The position numbers and the translations under genes are program-made. Positions 1-12,200 of a stretch of DNA of 64,000 bases are shown piece by piece; position 1 is the stretch's first letter; every line of letters starts with the position of its first letter. A model generated the notes under the pieces. The model did not search any database and was not told the DNA's origin. It was given only the letters and a program-made list of their open reading frames with translations. The DNA comes from Nemopilema nomurai (lineage: Eukaryota; Cnidaria; Scyphozoa; Rhizostomeae; Rhizostomatidae), in NCBI GenBank assembly GCA_003864495.1, contig ML133422.1:3438376-3502375 (forward strand), in the 5' to 3' direction.

Positions 1-304
1 ATGGTCTTGATACAATTGCACATATAGTTAGAGAAATTTAATCATGATGCTCTTCGGTCGATTTACGTTTTGCCAAATTGAATTGATAATACCCACTAAG
101 AACCTTTCGGGTCTTAACGGACTGGCCAGGTTGAGCCTAAGGGTTCTCATTATTTGGCCTGAGGGATTGAGGGGTATTAGGGGTTAGTATCAGGGAAAAC
201 AGCCCCCATTAGGAATGTCTACCTTTGCAATTACACCAGGTGAGTCGTGAAAAACAAGCTAAGTACAAATCACAAGGAGTTCATTATAATCATATTCGCC
301 TCAC

Positions 305-3300
305 AGGTTATACTCGACGGCTGTCACATTCAAAGATCTGTATCTCTTCATTGCACCAATCAGCTAGAAAACGAATAAACACTCATTAGACGCAGGCAAC
401 GGCGAGCCAAACCAACAGACGCATGCGTTACTTGGAAATGACAAATATTTAAGGAACCGTGGATTTTTCTTGAATCTCAAGGGAATAACAAAAGCGGGAT
501 CTAAAGTAGGAGCCGTGCACGTGATCATAGCAAAAACAGAATGATCCAAATCCGCCTTCTTGCAAAGTCTTGTTTTTAGAAAGGTCTTTGATTTTTTTAC
601 TCGGTGGATGGAAGGACTTCATTTTCCACCCTTAAAATTTTTATGGGTGTAGGATTTGCTGACAGGAAAGAAGAAAAGGTTTTGAGGTATTATTTTAGCA
701 ATTGAAGTCGTGCCCAAAAAGTTGATGGAAAAATGTGTAGAAGCCGGAGCAACAAAGATAGCCTCAGCTTACATTATCAGGTATCGGGTAAAGCAGGGGG
801 CAAATAAAAGCACTAATAGGAAATCAAATAGAAGTAAAGTAATAAAGGTTCAACCTCATCTTGGTTCAAAATATTTCTGTACTTCGTGTTTCTAACAAGA
901 AGAGTGACGCGAACAACGTCATCCTGTCAAAAGAAAATTGGCCGTCAACTGACATAGAAGATGCTGGTGGGTGGATGCTTTCCATGAGCTTTGAAGAAAC
1001 AGGGGACCAAGACCAAGAAGACACTGCGAACTGTCTGGTACATAGAAGACAGTGTGATGATCAAATTTGAATCAGTTTCGAATCATACAATTGCGAGATG
1101 CGCAGTGATATCAACCAGTGAAAACAAAGCGATCACTCTTACCAGGTAAGGATCCTGCTTGACCTTCAATCTGTGAAGTGTGTGCTCAGAAAAGGCTTTG
1201 AACAAACCCGAATTTCGGCATCCTGGTACCTACCCAAAATGAGACGAGTGTAAGAGATGAATTGGTACAACTGAGGTGACAATAGTGGACAACAAAAACT
1301 AAAAGAGCTAGAAGTATAACAGCCTACAATAATTCCAGCTAATCGATGCTGCCAAGTAAGAACTTTTATTGCACGACCTGCAGATATATTCTCACATTCT
1401 CTACAAAACTGGTAGCAAAATGATTGCTTGATTGGATAGATTGCTTATCATGATAAGAGTGATTGCTGATAGGCACTACAGTGATCGTTTATGTGTGAAC
1501 TGAAAGCAGTAAAGAAAGCAACTGACAAGGGTCTCACCAATGGCATGTTATAGTACAGTCCTCTAATCATACGAGCCAGAAGTGGAAACACTGCATCCTT
1601 GAAGCACACCTAAAATGAATTGGCAAAGAGGCAATTTTAGAAACTACCCAGTCTATCTATGGAGCATAGATGTCTGTCATAGCACTTCCCCAATTTCTTT
1701 TTCAGTCACAGTACAAACAACATTAACACCCCCACCCTCGCCTCTATTCACAACAAGCTACGCTGAGGTTTTTAATCAACAACATTTGTTCATCGCGTTT
1801 GAGATTATACAGAGGGTAAGGGCAAACAGAGCACCAGCCACGTCTATGGATGTGAAATGAAAAAATTAGCAGTACCCTAAAAGCTGCAGATGTGCTCAAA
1901 GTAACTTTGCAAAAGAATGAAACCATCTTGAGAGACAACGCGGACGTATCAATCAGAAAGCTATGTTTAGCTAGGGCATGCATAGTGAAAGCAACCAATC
2001 AGGGCTTCATTTTGAATTTCTTTTTATCAAAGCTAGAGGCAGTCGATCTGGGTAGAGCTCTTGAAAAACCTACTAAAAATGGATACATCAGTAGAGGGAA
2101 ATAAGCGAAATCATCACCTTTTTGTGTTCATATTCGTTAAGGCGAATAATTGGATAATCTGTAAACACTTTCCAAGTTTCTTCAAAGAAATCTCTATATG
2201 GGAAATTTGACTGAAATGAAAACGTTCAACATTATCAATTTATCGAAAGAAGAGATTCAAGAATTGATATAAATGACAGCTATAAAATTGGTGGAAAGAA
2301 AATGCCAGTTAAAAAATAACTTACTGTATCCCACATGACAACGTAGGCATCCGTAGAAAAGCTACCATTTAAATGCTGAGAAGCATACAGATTGACAAAG
2401 TCGCAGAAATGATGGTACATATTGATACCTGAAAGAAGAATAGAGCATTAGGAACATACTGGCATTCGGCGTTTTACAACAAATCAAGAACAATGTATTT
2501 GTGAAACTAAACTCTTTCATATATTTTACATATATACTATCATTCAGCAATATAGCAAAGCACCCTATTCAACTAAATTAAAGTAAATATTGGCGATAAG
2601 CTAGATTAGATTAGTAAAGCAACTTGACGATAGAGTGAAGATATTGTTCAAGAAAAAAAAGCTATAAAAAACAATCGCAAGTGATGGCACCCAGACCAAA
2701 TTTAGGACCACAAGACGGTAGAATGAGATGAAGGGAGGGATAAAATTCGTAAGAGAAAGCATTTTGCTTCATTCTTTATTCATATTGCTAGAAAAATGGT
2801 AAACTTGCGGAAGAATAGCTGAAAACAGCAACGTCGTACCTGCATCTAACTTAATAAAATATACAGGCTTTTCGATGATGACGTCACATAACCCAGACTG
2901 CATTGGGTGCTTGTCAAGCGACGAGTAGTTCTCAAGCTCCGCAAACCTGGTTGAGTAAGAGGCTGATCAGGTTTGAGGCTGATAAAAGGCGTCACGTTTT
3001 CACTGACTGCAACGATACAGAATACGAACGTGCAAACGAAGCAGCATCAGGATTGACCCAATTCGAAATTCTCACCTGGGAGGTACACAATACAAGGAGT
3101 ATGAACACGTGCGGAAGAATGAGAAACAGAATGAAGAAACAGAATGAAGAAACAGAACAACATACCAAGACTGTAGCGGGCTCTTGTGAGAATTCTGCCG
3201 CTGCAGAAGCTCTTGACTGAGATGGCAATGCCCTCCTATTTCTCCTTTTTGAAAGACGTCTTCTCTAAACCTGAGCGTTTGAAGTAAATTCAACACATCA

Positions 3301-6300
3301 CAAATGAGTCTAACAACTTTATATTTTATCTGCCCACACATCACACGTGACTACACTAGGTTCTGTCCTCTACATCAAATGAAGACCGAGTTTCACCAGT
3401 GGATACGAGGTAGTGGGTCATTTTAAGACTATGGAACTAATCTCACCTGTTGTTGGCGCTTGAACTTTTCAAGTTCTTCAGATTTACAAATATGTTCTTT
3501 GCCTCACAGTACACCAGATTTTCTGCACAAGTTAAAGAAGAATCGTCCTAAAAAGAAATTACATACGCATGTCGTGAAATCGAATGGAAAGCAAGCAGTG
3601 CATATAATTTTCTTGCATTTACAGTGATAAATGTGAGTCAAATACTATGTTTACAAATTTTAGAATTTTCTGGCTATTCAACAAATATCATTCAAAACAT
3701 CTTGATGACGACACAGAGCAAGTGAATTTGATTTAGGTTCAAAAAGGGCATGATGGATTCGAACGAAATGGCGCAGCTTCCAGTTTACAATCTAATGCTC
3801 TCAACAAGTGCTCTGTGGTAAAAAAAACTAGTATGCGAAAACTGATTACGCTTTTCTAGCTATTGTTAAACTAATTTGACGTCAGAAGGGATTTAATTGA
3901 TTAAAAAGGATGGTTTATTGCGAGATGCTGAGCGTACAAGAATGAGGAATGCAAACACTGCACACACAACATCTTATCAGTCGTGGTATGGAGCCCTGGG
4001 AAATGGGCCCGAACTTACAAACATATTGAAAGTGAACCGAAAATGCGCCGAGTATTGGAATGGTAGACGACAATGCCCAGCCAGAACTCTTCCCTGGAAT
4101 GGGATGACTGCAGCGAAGCGCTATGAGTTAACTAACAAAAGCAGTAGAGAAACTGATTTGGTCGGTTTCATGAAAGTGAGAGCTTTTGACTTTGTTTTAT
4201 CATCCATCCATCTTGGGAAAAGGGACTTCCTAGATTACGCTTGTTTGCCTGTTCCGTATGGAGCTATGAGCCGCAAAACATAGTTGGAGACCTCCATTAT
4301 AAATTATGCATTAAACATAGATAGACTGAGCCTCATTTGATAAATGCAATGATTTGATAAACTGACTTTAGTCATTGCCAAGTCTTACATTAAATGCATT
4401 TAGTTTGCACATACCCTTGCCTTTAGATGGTGAGTATCAAACATAAATGCTGCTCATCAAAATCTGACACTTCTTATTTGACTTAATCATCTGCTTATAA
4501 TCTATAGATGTGCCAAAAACATAGAGACTTCTACAAGGACCAAACAGGGACTTGTGAACGAGTACCATTATTTACGATGCCTGCAATTTCACACAGTGCG
4601 CTGGTTAAGATGGGACCCAAGGCATATAATGATGACATCTACTATTACCATGTCACAAGGTTGCACTATTGATATATTCAATTTGTAAATTTGCAAAAAT
4701 CAGAATTCATTCATACCATATGTTGATCAATAATGCAATTCCTTTCCTGCTTAATTTAATAGCCTTTAAAGGAGAACCTTTTTTGAGTGGTATAATAATA
4801 TATCATTTGCTTAAGTTCATTGGTTAATATGGACTCATCAACCCACAGGAATCATTCAAGATTGATAACAAACAGCACACAAAGGCATTCAACACAAAGA
4901 GAAAGAGCCATTAGGGATGCATATTTTGAAGCTCGTTGAATAAATTTGTGCCCTGAAAATGGTTGATTGGCATACACACGCTATCTTTATACACTAACTA
5001 CTTTGTTATCATAATTAAAAAAATGAATTTAACCAATTCAATGGTTGCGCTTAATTGAACTGCATCCTCCATTTATGTTAAATTTGATTTTTCCAAAAAG
5101 AAATGCATTGTTGATGAGACAAAGAAACAGCTTTGTATGTAACAAAGCACAAAACATGTGCTTTCCCAAAATCTTCTTGAAGTCAGAACATGCCAGTCAT
5201 GTTTCAGTTTATAGATGACATTGATGTTAATACTGTCAGAAATCAGATCCTGTGAGAAACAAGGCATTTGCCTTTGCGATATTGATTTGGCTGAAAACCA
5301 TACAGACTGATTTATAACCTATTGTTAGGGTTATAACCTAACTTTTTTATAGCAGATAATTTGCACACAGACACACTTCCTTTTACCTCTGAAGTCGGTT
5401 GACAGATTTCTAGCATCCCTTCTTTGAATTTCTTCAAATATCCAAAATCACCTTGTTCCCAAAACATTTTCTGTTGCTCTTCAAGAGTTTGTGCCCTGTG
5501 TAGTACAATTAAAAAACATTTTAGATATCAAAAAGTAATCTAGCTTATTAACTAAAGAAGCAAAAGGTAAAATTTATGCAAAATGCCAAAGTTTTTATCT
5601 TGACAAACTTTGCAAGACTTTGAATGCAGCAAAATTGAAGAGGAACTGACTAACCTGTCCCTTAAGGTTCCAAAATTAAAAAATGATCAAAATCATTTCA
5701 ATCATCATATCAGTAAAATCATTTTTCTGAAAACTTAGTCTCTCTATTCAGGAACTCAATTCTTTCATTTGCATTGTAACTGGGAAACAATCAATCAACT
5801 GCCCTTTAGATACCTCTACTCTAATTATGCAAAATAGGCTCCATTTGACAACACCTGCCACTTAGTGTTACAGAAATCAATAGCAAAACCACTTTATTAA
5901 TCAAAGAGATCTACTGTTACCATCTTATGTCATGTGAGAAACAGTTTGGATGCGAAAACCCAGTTTCCAGCTTACAGTCTTTTTCATATCCCCAGCAAAA
6001 CCTTTTTCTCTTCAAGGTTTCAGGAACAATCTTGCCCTACAAAAAGGAAAACTGCATCAGTTTTGAGGGTTCCTAAATAGTTGACAACTCTGGCCTAAAT
6101 ATCTTTCAAGTATAAACAATGGAAAGAAAGTTGAAACTTAGAAGCTGAAACACAAATTTGGCAGCAGCTAAACAAATCATAAAGTTCAAAAGTAAAATAA
6201 GTTATTAAAAACATAGTCATTAATATACTTCAATTTAAAAACTGAGAAGAATTACCGAAACTGTCAATTATCTATTTACCTTGCAATCTGAGCCATCCGC

Positions 6301-6453
6301 CGCACAATTTTCAGTTTCTGAGGTCGTCAGTCCAAAATGCTTCAAATGAGTATCTTGAATATTTTGAAACTCTTTTGGCAAAGGTTGTACATGGGAACCT
6401 CCAATGCAGATGTGTAAACATACCAAAAGTCTTGACAAGCGACTGTAATCCAT
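305..6453 (-). CDS. EOGT: EGF-domain-specific O-GlcNAc transferase (EOGT), 12 exons seen, 3' end outside window
   Basis: EOGT is an ER-lumenal GT61-family enzyme that adds O-GlcNAc to Ser/Thr of EGF repeats such as those of Notch. Coding exons read on the minus strand are 6453-6280, 6036-5921, 5495-5387, 3547-3447, 3270-3166, 2946-2840, 2428-2325, 2210-2118, 1609-1538, 1229-1143, 923-855 and 363-305, all with GT/AG borders and closing phase, giving 398 residues plus two bases. The first exon starts [19 protein letters not shown], a signal peptide. Blocks matching remembered human EOGT, in order, are [68 protein letters not shown] and YRNILNQDE. The last visible exon ends in phase 2 before the conserved MHGAGL region and any C-terminal ER-retention signal, which must lie before base 1. 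Family identity is near certain; exact borders are inferred. Confidence 0.95.
3117..3158. repeat. Short A/G-rich tandem repeat in an EOGT intron
   Basis: About three copies of a 14-base unit similar to gaatgaagaaacag lie just downstream of the splice donor at 3166 on the gene's strand. It is intronic and has no visible function. Confidence 0.7.
3745..3820 (-). repeat. tRNA-like (tRNA-Tyr-like) pseudogene or SINE head
   Basis: On the minus strand this stretch has the layout of a tRNA: an A-box-like CAGAGCACTTGTTGAGAGC, an anticodon-loop-like TTGTAAA with GTA in the Tyr anticodon position, and a B box CGTTCGAATCC one base from the pol III consensus. The anticodon stem pairs poorly and no clean acceptor stem is visible, so it is more likely a decayed tRNA copy or tRNA-derived SINE than a working tRNA gene. 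It sits in an EOGT intron. Confidence 0.45.
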
Positions 6454-7159
6454 ACTGACGGAGTTATGCCTTCAAAAAGGAGTAAATGTGAAATTTTACA
6501 AAACAACGACAAGTAATGTATGCAAATACGTCTCATTGGACAGCTTTGTCCCCGGACATAACACATACCATTGGTGATACCCTGTAAAATTTGTGACTAA
6601 ATGGTTTTCACACCCTCTTTTGACAAAGATGACATGCCCCATCGTATTGCCCAACCATAAGTTGAATTAGAAATACAGCATTTTAGACATAAAATACTCG
6701 ATACTACTAACCTGAACATTCAATTTCATTGGGGGTGTACTGCAAACACAAACTGATTTCCCGAAAAGTAAATCCATTCAGAAAATGCTCATAACTTAGG
6801 CCATGTCAACAATCCTCCACATCAAAACGAGGTACTGGTGACAGCCTCAATGAACTCCCTGATGTTGCTCGAAAAGTGGATGCAAATGGTTATCCGATTG
6901 AAATATTATGGGGAGAAATGCGTTCAAACTTGTAGTATTGAATTTTAATAGCATTAGCAAATGTTTCCCCCCCAATATTTTAGCCACAAATGATTTTCAG
7001 TTTTCATACTTTTCTCTCAAAAATTATATCTGGCAATGACTCTTGACGTCATACACGAAAGTGTATAATTCTTCCCCCGTCAAAAGTTTTAAGGCCATGC
7101 CTTTTAAAGGTATACAGAATGAGGCAGTTCTATCCCTGCTCTAAAACCGACAGTCTCAA

Positions 7160-7385
7160 TCCAAAATGGGACAGTCCTATCTCTGCCCTATACGTGACAG
7201 GCCTTAGTACCCTCAACGCGACATCCATTGACACCCCATGTGGAAAAATCCTCATATACTCCATATGACATCAACGTCCGTCATATGCTAATCTGCCCCA
7301 TATACGTCAGTCACGGTTGTCCATAATGGGACAGTCATATTCCTGCCCTGTTCGCAGGGATAAAAATGGGACAGTCCAATCACAA
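7160..7385. repeat. Diverged repeat with the core AATGGGACAGTC
   Basis: The core AATGGGACAGTC followed by a CTATCTCTGCCCT-like tail occurs near 7164, 7324 and 7366, with a more diverged copy near 7125-7160. The copies are irregularly spaced, so this is either a decayed tandem array or several insertions of one short element. Confidence 0.6.
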
Positions 7386-8312
7386 AACGCCGCAGAGCCT
7401 ACTGTTTACTCTTCATGGTGGGCTGATGGAAAAAAGATTTTCAAAAAGCCTGTACATTATCGGTCTCAGCTTAGTCATACCAATTCAAGATTATCTTTTT
7501 AAGTAACAATTTCATTCCCAACTAAATAGCATATGCAACCGTAACGGGTACGTCAAGGAAGCGTATGATAAGGGCACAGACCTCCAGAACTGCTCCGAGA
7601 ATCCAAGCTTGCAAAAGGTAACGAGGAAGAATGCTCCAGAGTTTTTTCCTTGCATTTTTTGCCTCTTTTACGATTTCAGGCTTGTTGAAAATTGCCCGTT
7701 TTCCTTAAATTTTCCAAAAAGTGGTCCATCAACACCGGCCCAAAGAACATCGACCCTATTTAACAGCACCTGTCAAAGTAATGCCTAAGACCGGTGGAAT
7801 TAAGGCCGACGAGGCAGTTTTCTTTGCCTGTTGTTTCATCGTATATTATCACTTCTTGGCAGATAAAGCCTGATTTTTCTTATTTCTTTGTCGAACTCCT
7901 CAACCAAGCCCCCCCCCCCCCCTCAACTCCGGGCGCTACAATTCTAGCGCAGATTTGCACTTTTCTCAGAGACTTAACTCTCTGAGGATTGGGGTGGGGG
8001 ATGGTTGCCCCCTTTTGCTCTCTCTCTGCTTCCCTACTGCCAAAAAAGTAAGTTAGGACCTCTGCTCAAATGTTTCTTTTCCATTGGGAATTTGTTCTCT
8101 TCTATATGGTATTAAATGCTTGTGCAAGATTTCGCATGCCTCTAAAGCAATGAGATTTTTGTTACTGAGTAAGGGACCTTTTGGCACAGAGGCCATATTT
8201 AAGTCATTTAAGGACAGAAATCCCAGAGAATCAACACAGGGGTACTTGAGGACATTGTTCCTTAGCAATTGGAGAGGCAGAAGGGCAATACAGAGGCTGA
8301 AATGAATGTTGA

Positions 8313-8460
8313 ATAAGAGAGGGGCATATTAGAGAGGAGCAGATTAGAGAGGAGCAGATAAGTGAGGGGGCGATTAGAAAGGAGCAGATAAGAAAGATAC
8401 ATTTAGAGAGAGAGAAAGAGAGAGTAGAGCAGAGTGGATGAGACAGAGTGGAGGGGAGGA
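8313..8460. repeat. Purine-rich minisatellite
   Basis: Imperfect units similar to AGAGAGGAGCAGATTAG are repeated about five times and then run into a GA-rich tract (agagagagagaaagagagag). It lies downstream of the zinc-finger gene's stop codon, perhaps within or beyond its 3' UTR. Confidence 0.75.
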
Positions 8461-9283
8461 GTAGAAAAGTAGAAAACCCCTTTTAAACACATGCATGATA
8501 AGGATGCATTCTTGAACTTACAACATAACAACCCATTTAACAGAACAATTCGATAAAACAGTTCTACAAACTTAACAAATATCAAAAACATTAAAAACAT
8601 TTCTAAAGTCATTCAGTCAGTAATTCACGTAGATATGTACAATACAGCGTGGTTGTTTAGATGTCCTAATTTTGGAAAGCCTAGAAAAATTTGACTAGAT
8701 TAGTAGAAGGTAAAACGAAACATCTTAACCAACTAATGTAGATTATTGAAAGAGAAAAGCATACACAGCCTAAGAGAAGAGGACACATTTGATCCCAAAT
8801 ATAATAAGCGTCCTGTAGGGTTTAGATGGTCCAATAAAATTAAAAATTATTAGATGGTTTTAATGGTACCAGCAAAAACTTTCAAAGCAAAGCAAAGTCA
8901 ACATGTTCAAGATGAACATAGGAGGCTATCTTTAATGGGAATCTGCAAGAAAAGCAAATTTGGTTGTTTCCGAAGGATTTCAAGGATATTAATCATTTGA
9001 ATGTCCTTCATCGTCCCCGTTAATGTCCAAAACTATTCCCGAGATAATTTGCACCAAAATAGGCAGAATCGGTTCGATACAATAAATACACATGGATACG
9101 GTTTGAGCAGCTGACAATTAAATCCACCAGAAGTCAGCTGCATTTTACAACGATGCTCCGCAATGCTCATTAAAAAACATCCCCTTGCCAGAGATGGACT
9201 CCAGCTACCACAACAAGATTTGTTGCCTGCGGTACAAAAACTGTAGCCAAATATGACGTATAGAATAGACTCATTGACGTCAC

Positions 9284-12200
9284 TCAATTCAAATGTTTCT
9301 CTTTGTTATGAAGTGCTAGACTAATGGGCTCTGGAAACTCTTCTCCACAGATGTCGCAGTTCAGCACATCTGATATTTTGTGCACGTTCCGTAGGTGCCT
9401 CCCGACGTTCGCTTCACTGCTGAAACGCTTGTGACAGAGCTTGCACGTGTTCTTCAGGTGTTGCACGTAATTGCGGCGACATTCAAACAGCTTTCCGCAA
9501 CCAGGAATCGTGCAGACGACGCCTTTTTTGTGTCCGCTCTCCAAACGGCTTCGCTGCGACGCCTCTTTACTTGCGACTTCTGCACCACAAGTCTTAGATG
9601 TCACGCCGACCCTCGTGCAATCGCTTCCGCTTGTCTCAGCTTCTTCCACGTCTTGGGAGCCCGGCTTGGAATGTGTTTCTGGACCTATGATTAATTTAAG
9701 ATTATGTTTGAACGCACCCAAGGGAGAGCAACATCTAGTTAACGCAGATAGTAGCAAGCCAAAAAGGTAACTAAAAACATGCGCAATAGTGATAGCTACA
9801 ACTGCCTTTAGAGCAGCGACAAACCTTTGAATATCCGCATGCTATACACCAGCATATTCATGTATTCATAATAACGCCTTATTGTGTCTGTAGCCAATCC
9901 AATTCAATATTAACTAAATGAAGATATACGATCATACGTTCAACAATACTTGACATCTAGTTTTAAAGTCAATGAAGGTTAAGGTTTTTCAAAGCGTAGC
10001 TAGAAAACCAAGGAGCTCTTCTCAAAGGTACATATCTACCAAGGCACACAGTTAGGGCAGAGATTACTATCCTTACCTATTAGGACAACATCGAGAATCC
10101 CATCTTTCATGTCTTTGGGTATCTTCAAAACATGCATTCTACTGCAAGCTGGCTCTGGCCTTTCACCAGCCGCCCCGCTCTCCTCGTTCCTTGCATAGAA
10201 AAGAGATTCCTTCGCTTCATCTTTTGACCCAGACGCATCCTGTTTCAAAGTCGCGTCAAGCTGCCAGAATATGTTTCCTTCCAGCATATCAGCTGGCGTT
10301 TCTGACTCATCGTCACACGGTGGCACGGGACTGAAGCATTCAGCATCTATGGACCCACCCGACTCTCTCCTCTCCCTGTGTTTATCTGTCTTATCTGCCT
10401 TGATGTCCGTTGCTGATATAGCTTGCAAATTCGCAATGACCCTGGCACTACATTCGCTTGCATCCCCCGTCGTGCTCTCTCCCAAACCAGCTCCCGTCGC
10501 CACAAGTGGTGTGCTGCTTCCAGTGTGCATGCTATGCACGTCCTTCACATGCCGCTGGAGACCCCGGGTGTACACATAACTCAGCCCACAAATGCGGCAA
10601 CTATATGCACCACTGCCTCGGCGATTCTTGTGTTTTATCATTGCTATTTCGCTCTTAGCCTTTGCGTCGCAGCCAGCCTCTCCATTCCCTTCCTTTGCTG
10701 GTGCCTTCGTTAATGACAACACATCTACAAAAGGAAGGGGGCACTTGGCCTTTGCATCCTCCTTTTTGCGGTCCGTACCTGTCTCAAATGAAACTCCACA
10801 CTGCTTTGGGCTAGCTTGCAACTTCTTGTGCGCGTCAGAGATGTGGATGTGTCTGTCAATCAGATTTGCAAAATCTGCCGAGCAATGTGGGCAGGTATAC
10901 CTTCCCTGGCTGTTCCTCTCACAATTAGAATTTGACACCTTGCCACCAGCAGCTTCATTCACATCCATAGTTGCATCCTCATCGAACGCACTTTCGACAT
11001 CCTTACCAATCATCGCAGCCTTAACTGAATTACTGGCTAGGCTACCCATGCCTTTACCATGCACACCGGCATTATAGGGCGAATTAAGTGGTCCTTTTTT
11101 CGCGTCAACATGCTTGTTCTGTGGATCGATTATCCTAGATCCATGTTGGTCCAAATGTATTTTATGGCAAACTCTCATGTGCCGCCTCAAAATGAAATAT
11201 CCCGACAAGAACACGTCGCACAAATAGCAGAAGTATCTTTTTCGTTGAAAATCCGCCTTCCATTGTATTGCTTTTTCGTAATGACTTTCCGATACTTGAA
11301 TATTTCTCGACAGTTGGCTTGCTGTTAGTGTCGACTTCTCGTTTAATGGCTTCGAAACAAACTTTTCTGCCATTTGCAGCTGCACAGGCAACACGCCTTG
11401 AGCTTGGTTAGTCACAACTGGTTCATTTTCGACTAAGCAACTTGATGTGGGGCATTTCGGCTGATTGGGAGCACCCCCAGCCGTCAGTTCCTTGGCTTTA
11501 TTTATGCTTGCATTCTTGTTTACACTGGCCAATTGGGGCCTCTTTCCTGGGATGCATGATGATAAGTTGCTCTTTTTCGTCCAGCGTATGAGATGCATTT
11601 TTCTTACTGCCTTGATGCTGTGCTTCTGAGTCATGTGTTTCTGTAGTGAAGAAAAGGAGCGGTACTTTGAAGCACAAAGCTTGCAGGACTTGTTCTCTAT
11701 GTTGTAATACTTCTCCTTGGTGTCTATAATTGGGTCAGCCAAAGTGCCAGGAACGAATTTTGAAGTTCCTTTACTGAAAGAAGTCGACTGCCATTCTGAG
11801 AAGAAAACCTTCTCTCCTTCAAATGATATTTCCAAACCGTGGGTTTCAAGAGAATGTTGTCGTCTTTTCCTTACATCTGCGAACTTTGAGTCACATTTTT
11901 TACAATACGTACTTGTTTCCGAATCATACCCGTCAGACTTGCTTTTGTATGAAGTGAAGTTGTCATCAACATAACTTGGATGTGTGTGCTTGTCATATTT
12001 CTCCTTCGCATTGGTAGGTTCTGAGAGCACCCCTGTGACTTCCTCATTCTTGGGAGCAGGTTTTGCTGTACAGTTTATTCCTATGCTATGTTTGGTTTTC
12101 AAGTGTCCCTTCAACCCACTGTAGGTGAGGAAACTTGCGTCACATAAACTGCATTTAAGGAGGCTTGATTCATTTCTGTTTTCGAAGTACGACGAGCCAA

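Larger units (their letters stand above)
6454..9283. other. Spacer between EOGT and the minus-strand zinc-finger gene
   Basis: This 2.8 kb stretch should hold the EOGT promoter and 5' UTR (next to 6453) and the 3' UTR of the zinc-finger gene (next to 9284). I see no supported coding exon. It contains a diverged repeat (7160-7385), a poly-C run near 7909-7922 and a purine-rich minisatellite (8313-8460). Short open frames here have no recognisable domain. Confidence 0.6.

Noticed and set aside
3897..4283. 128-codon plus-strand open frame inside an EOGT intron
   Set aside because: It begins at a non-ATG codon, shows no domain and runs antisense to a well-supported gene; likely chance.
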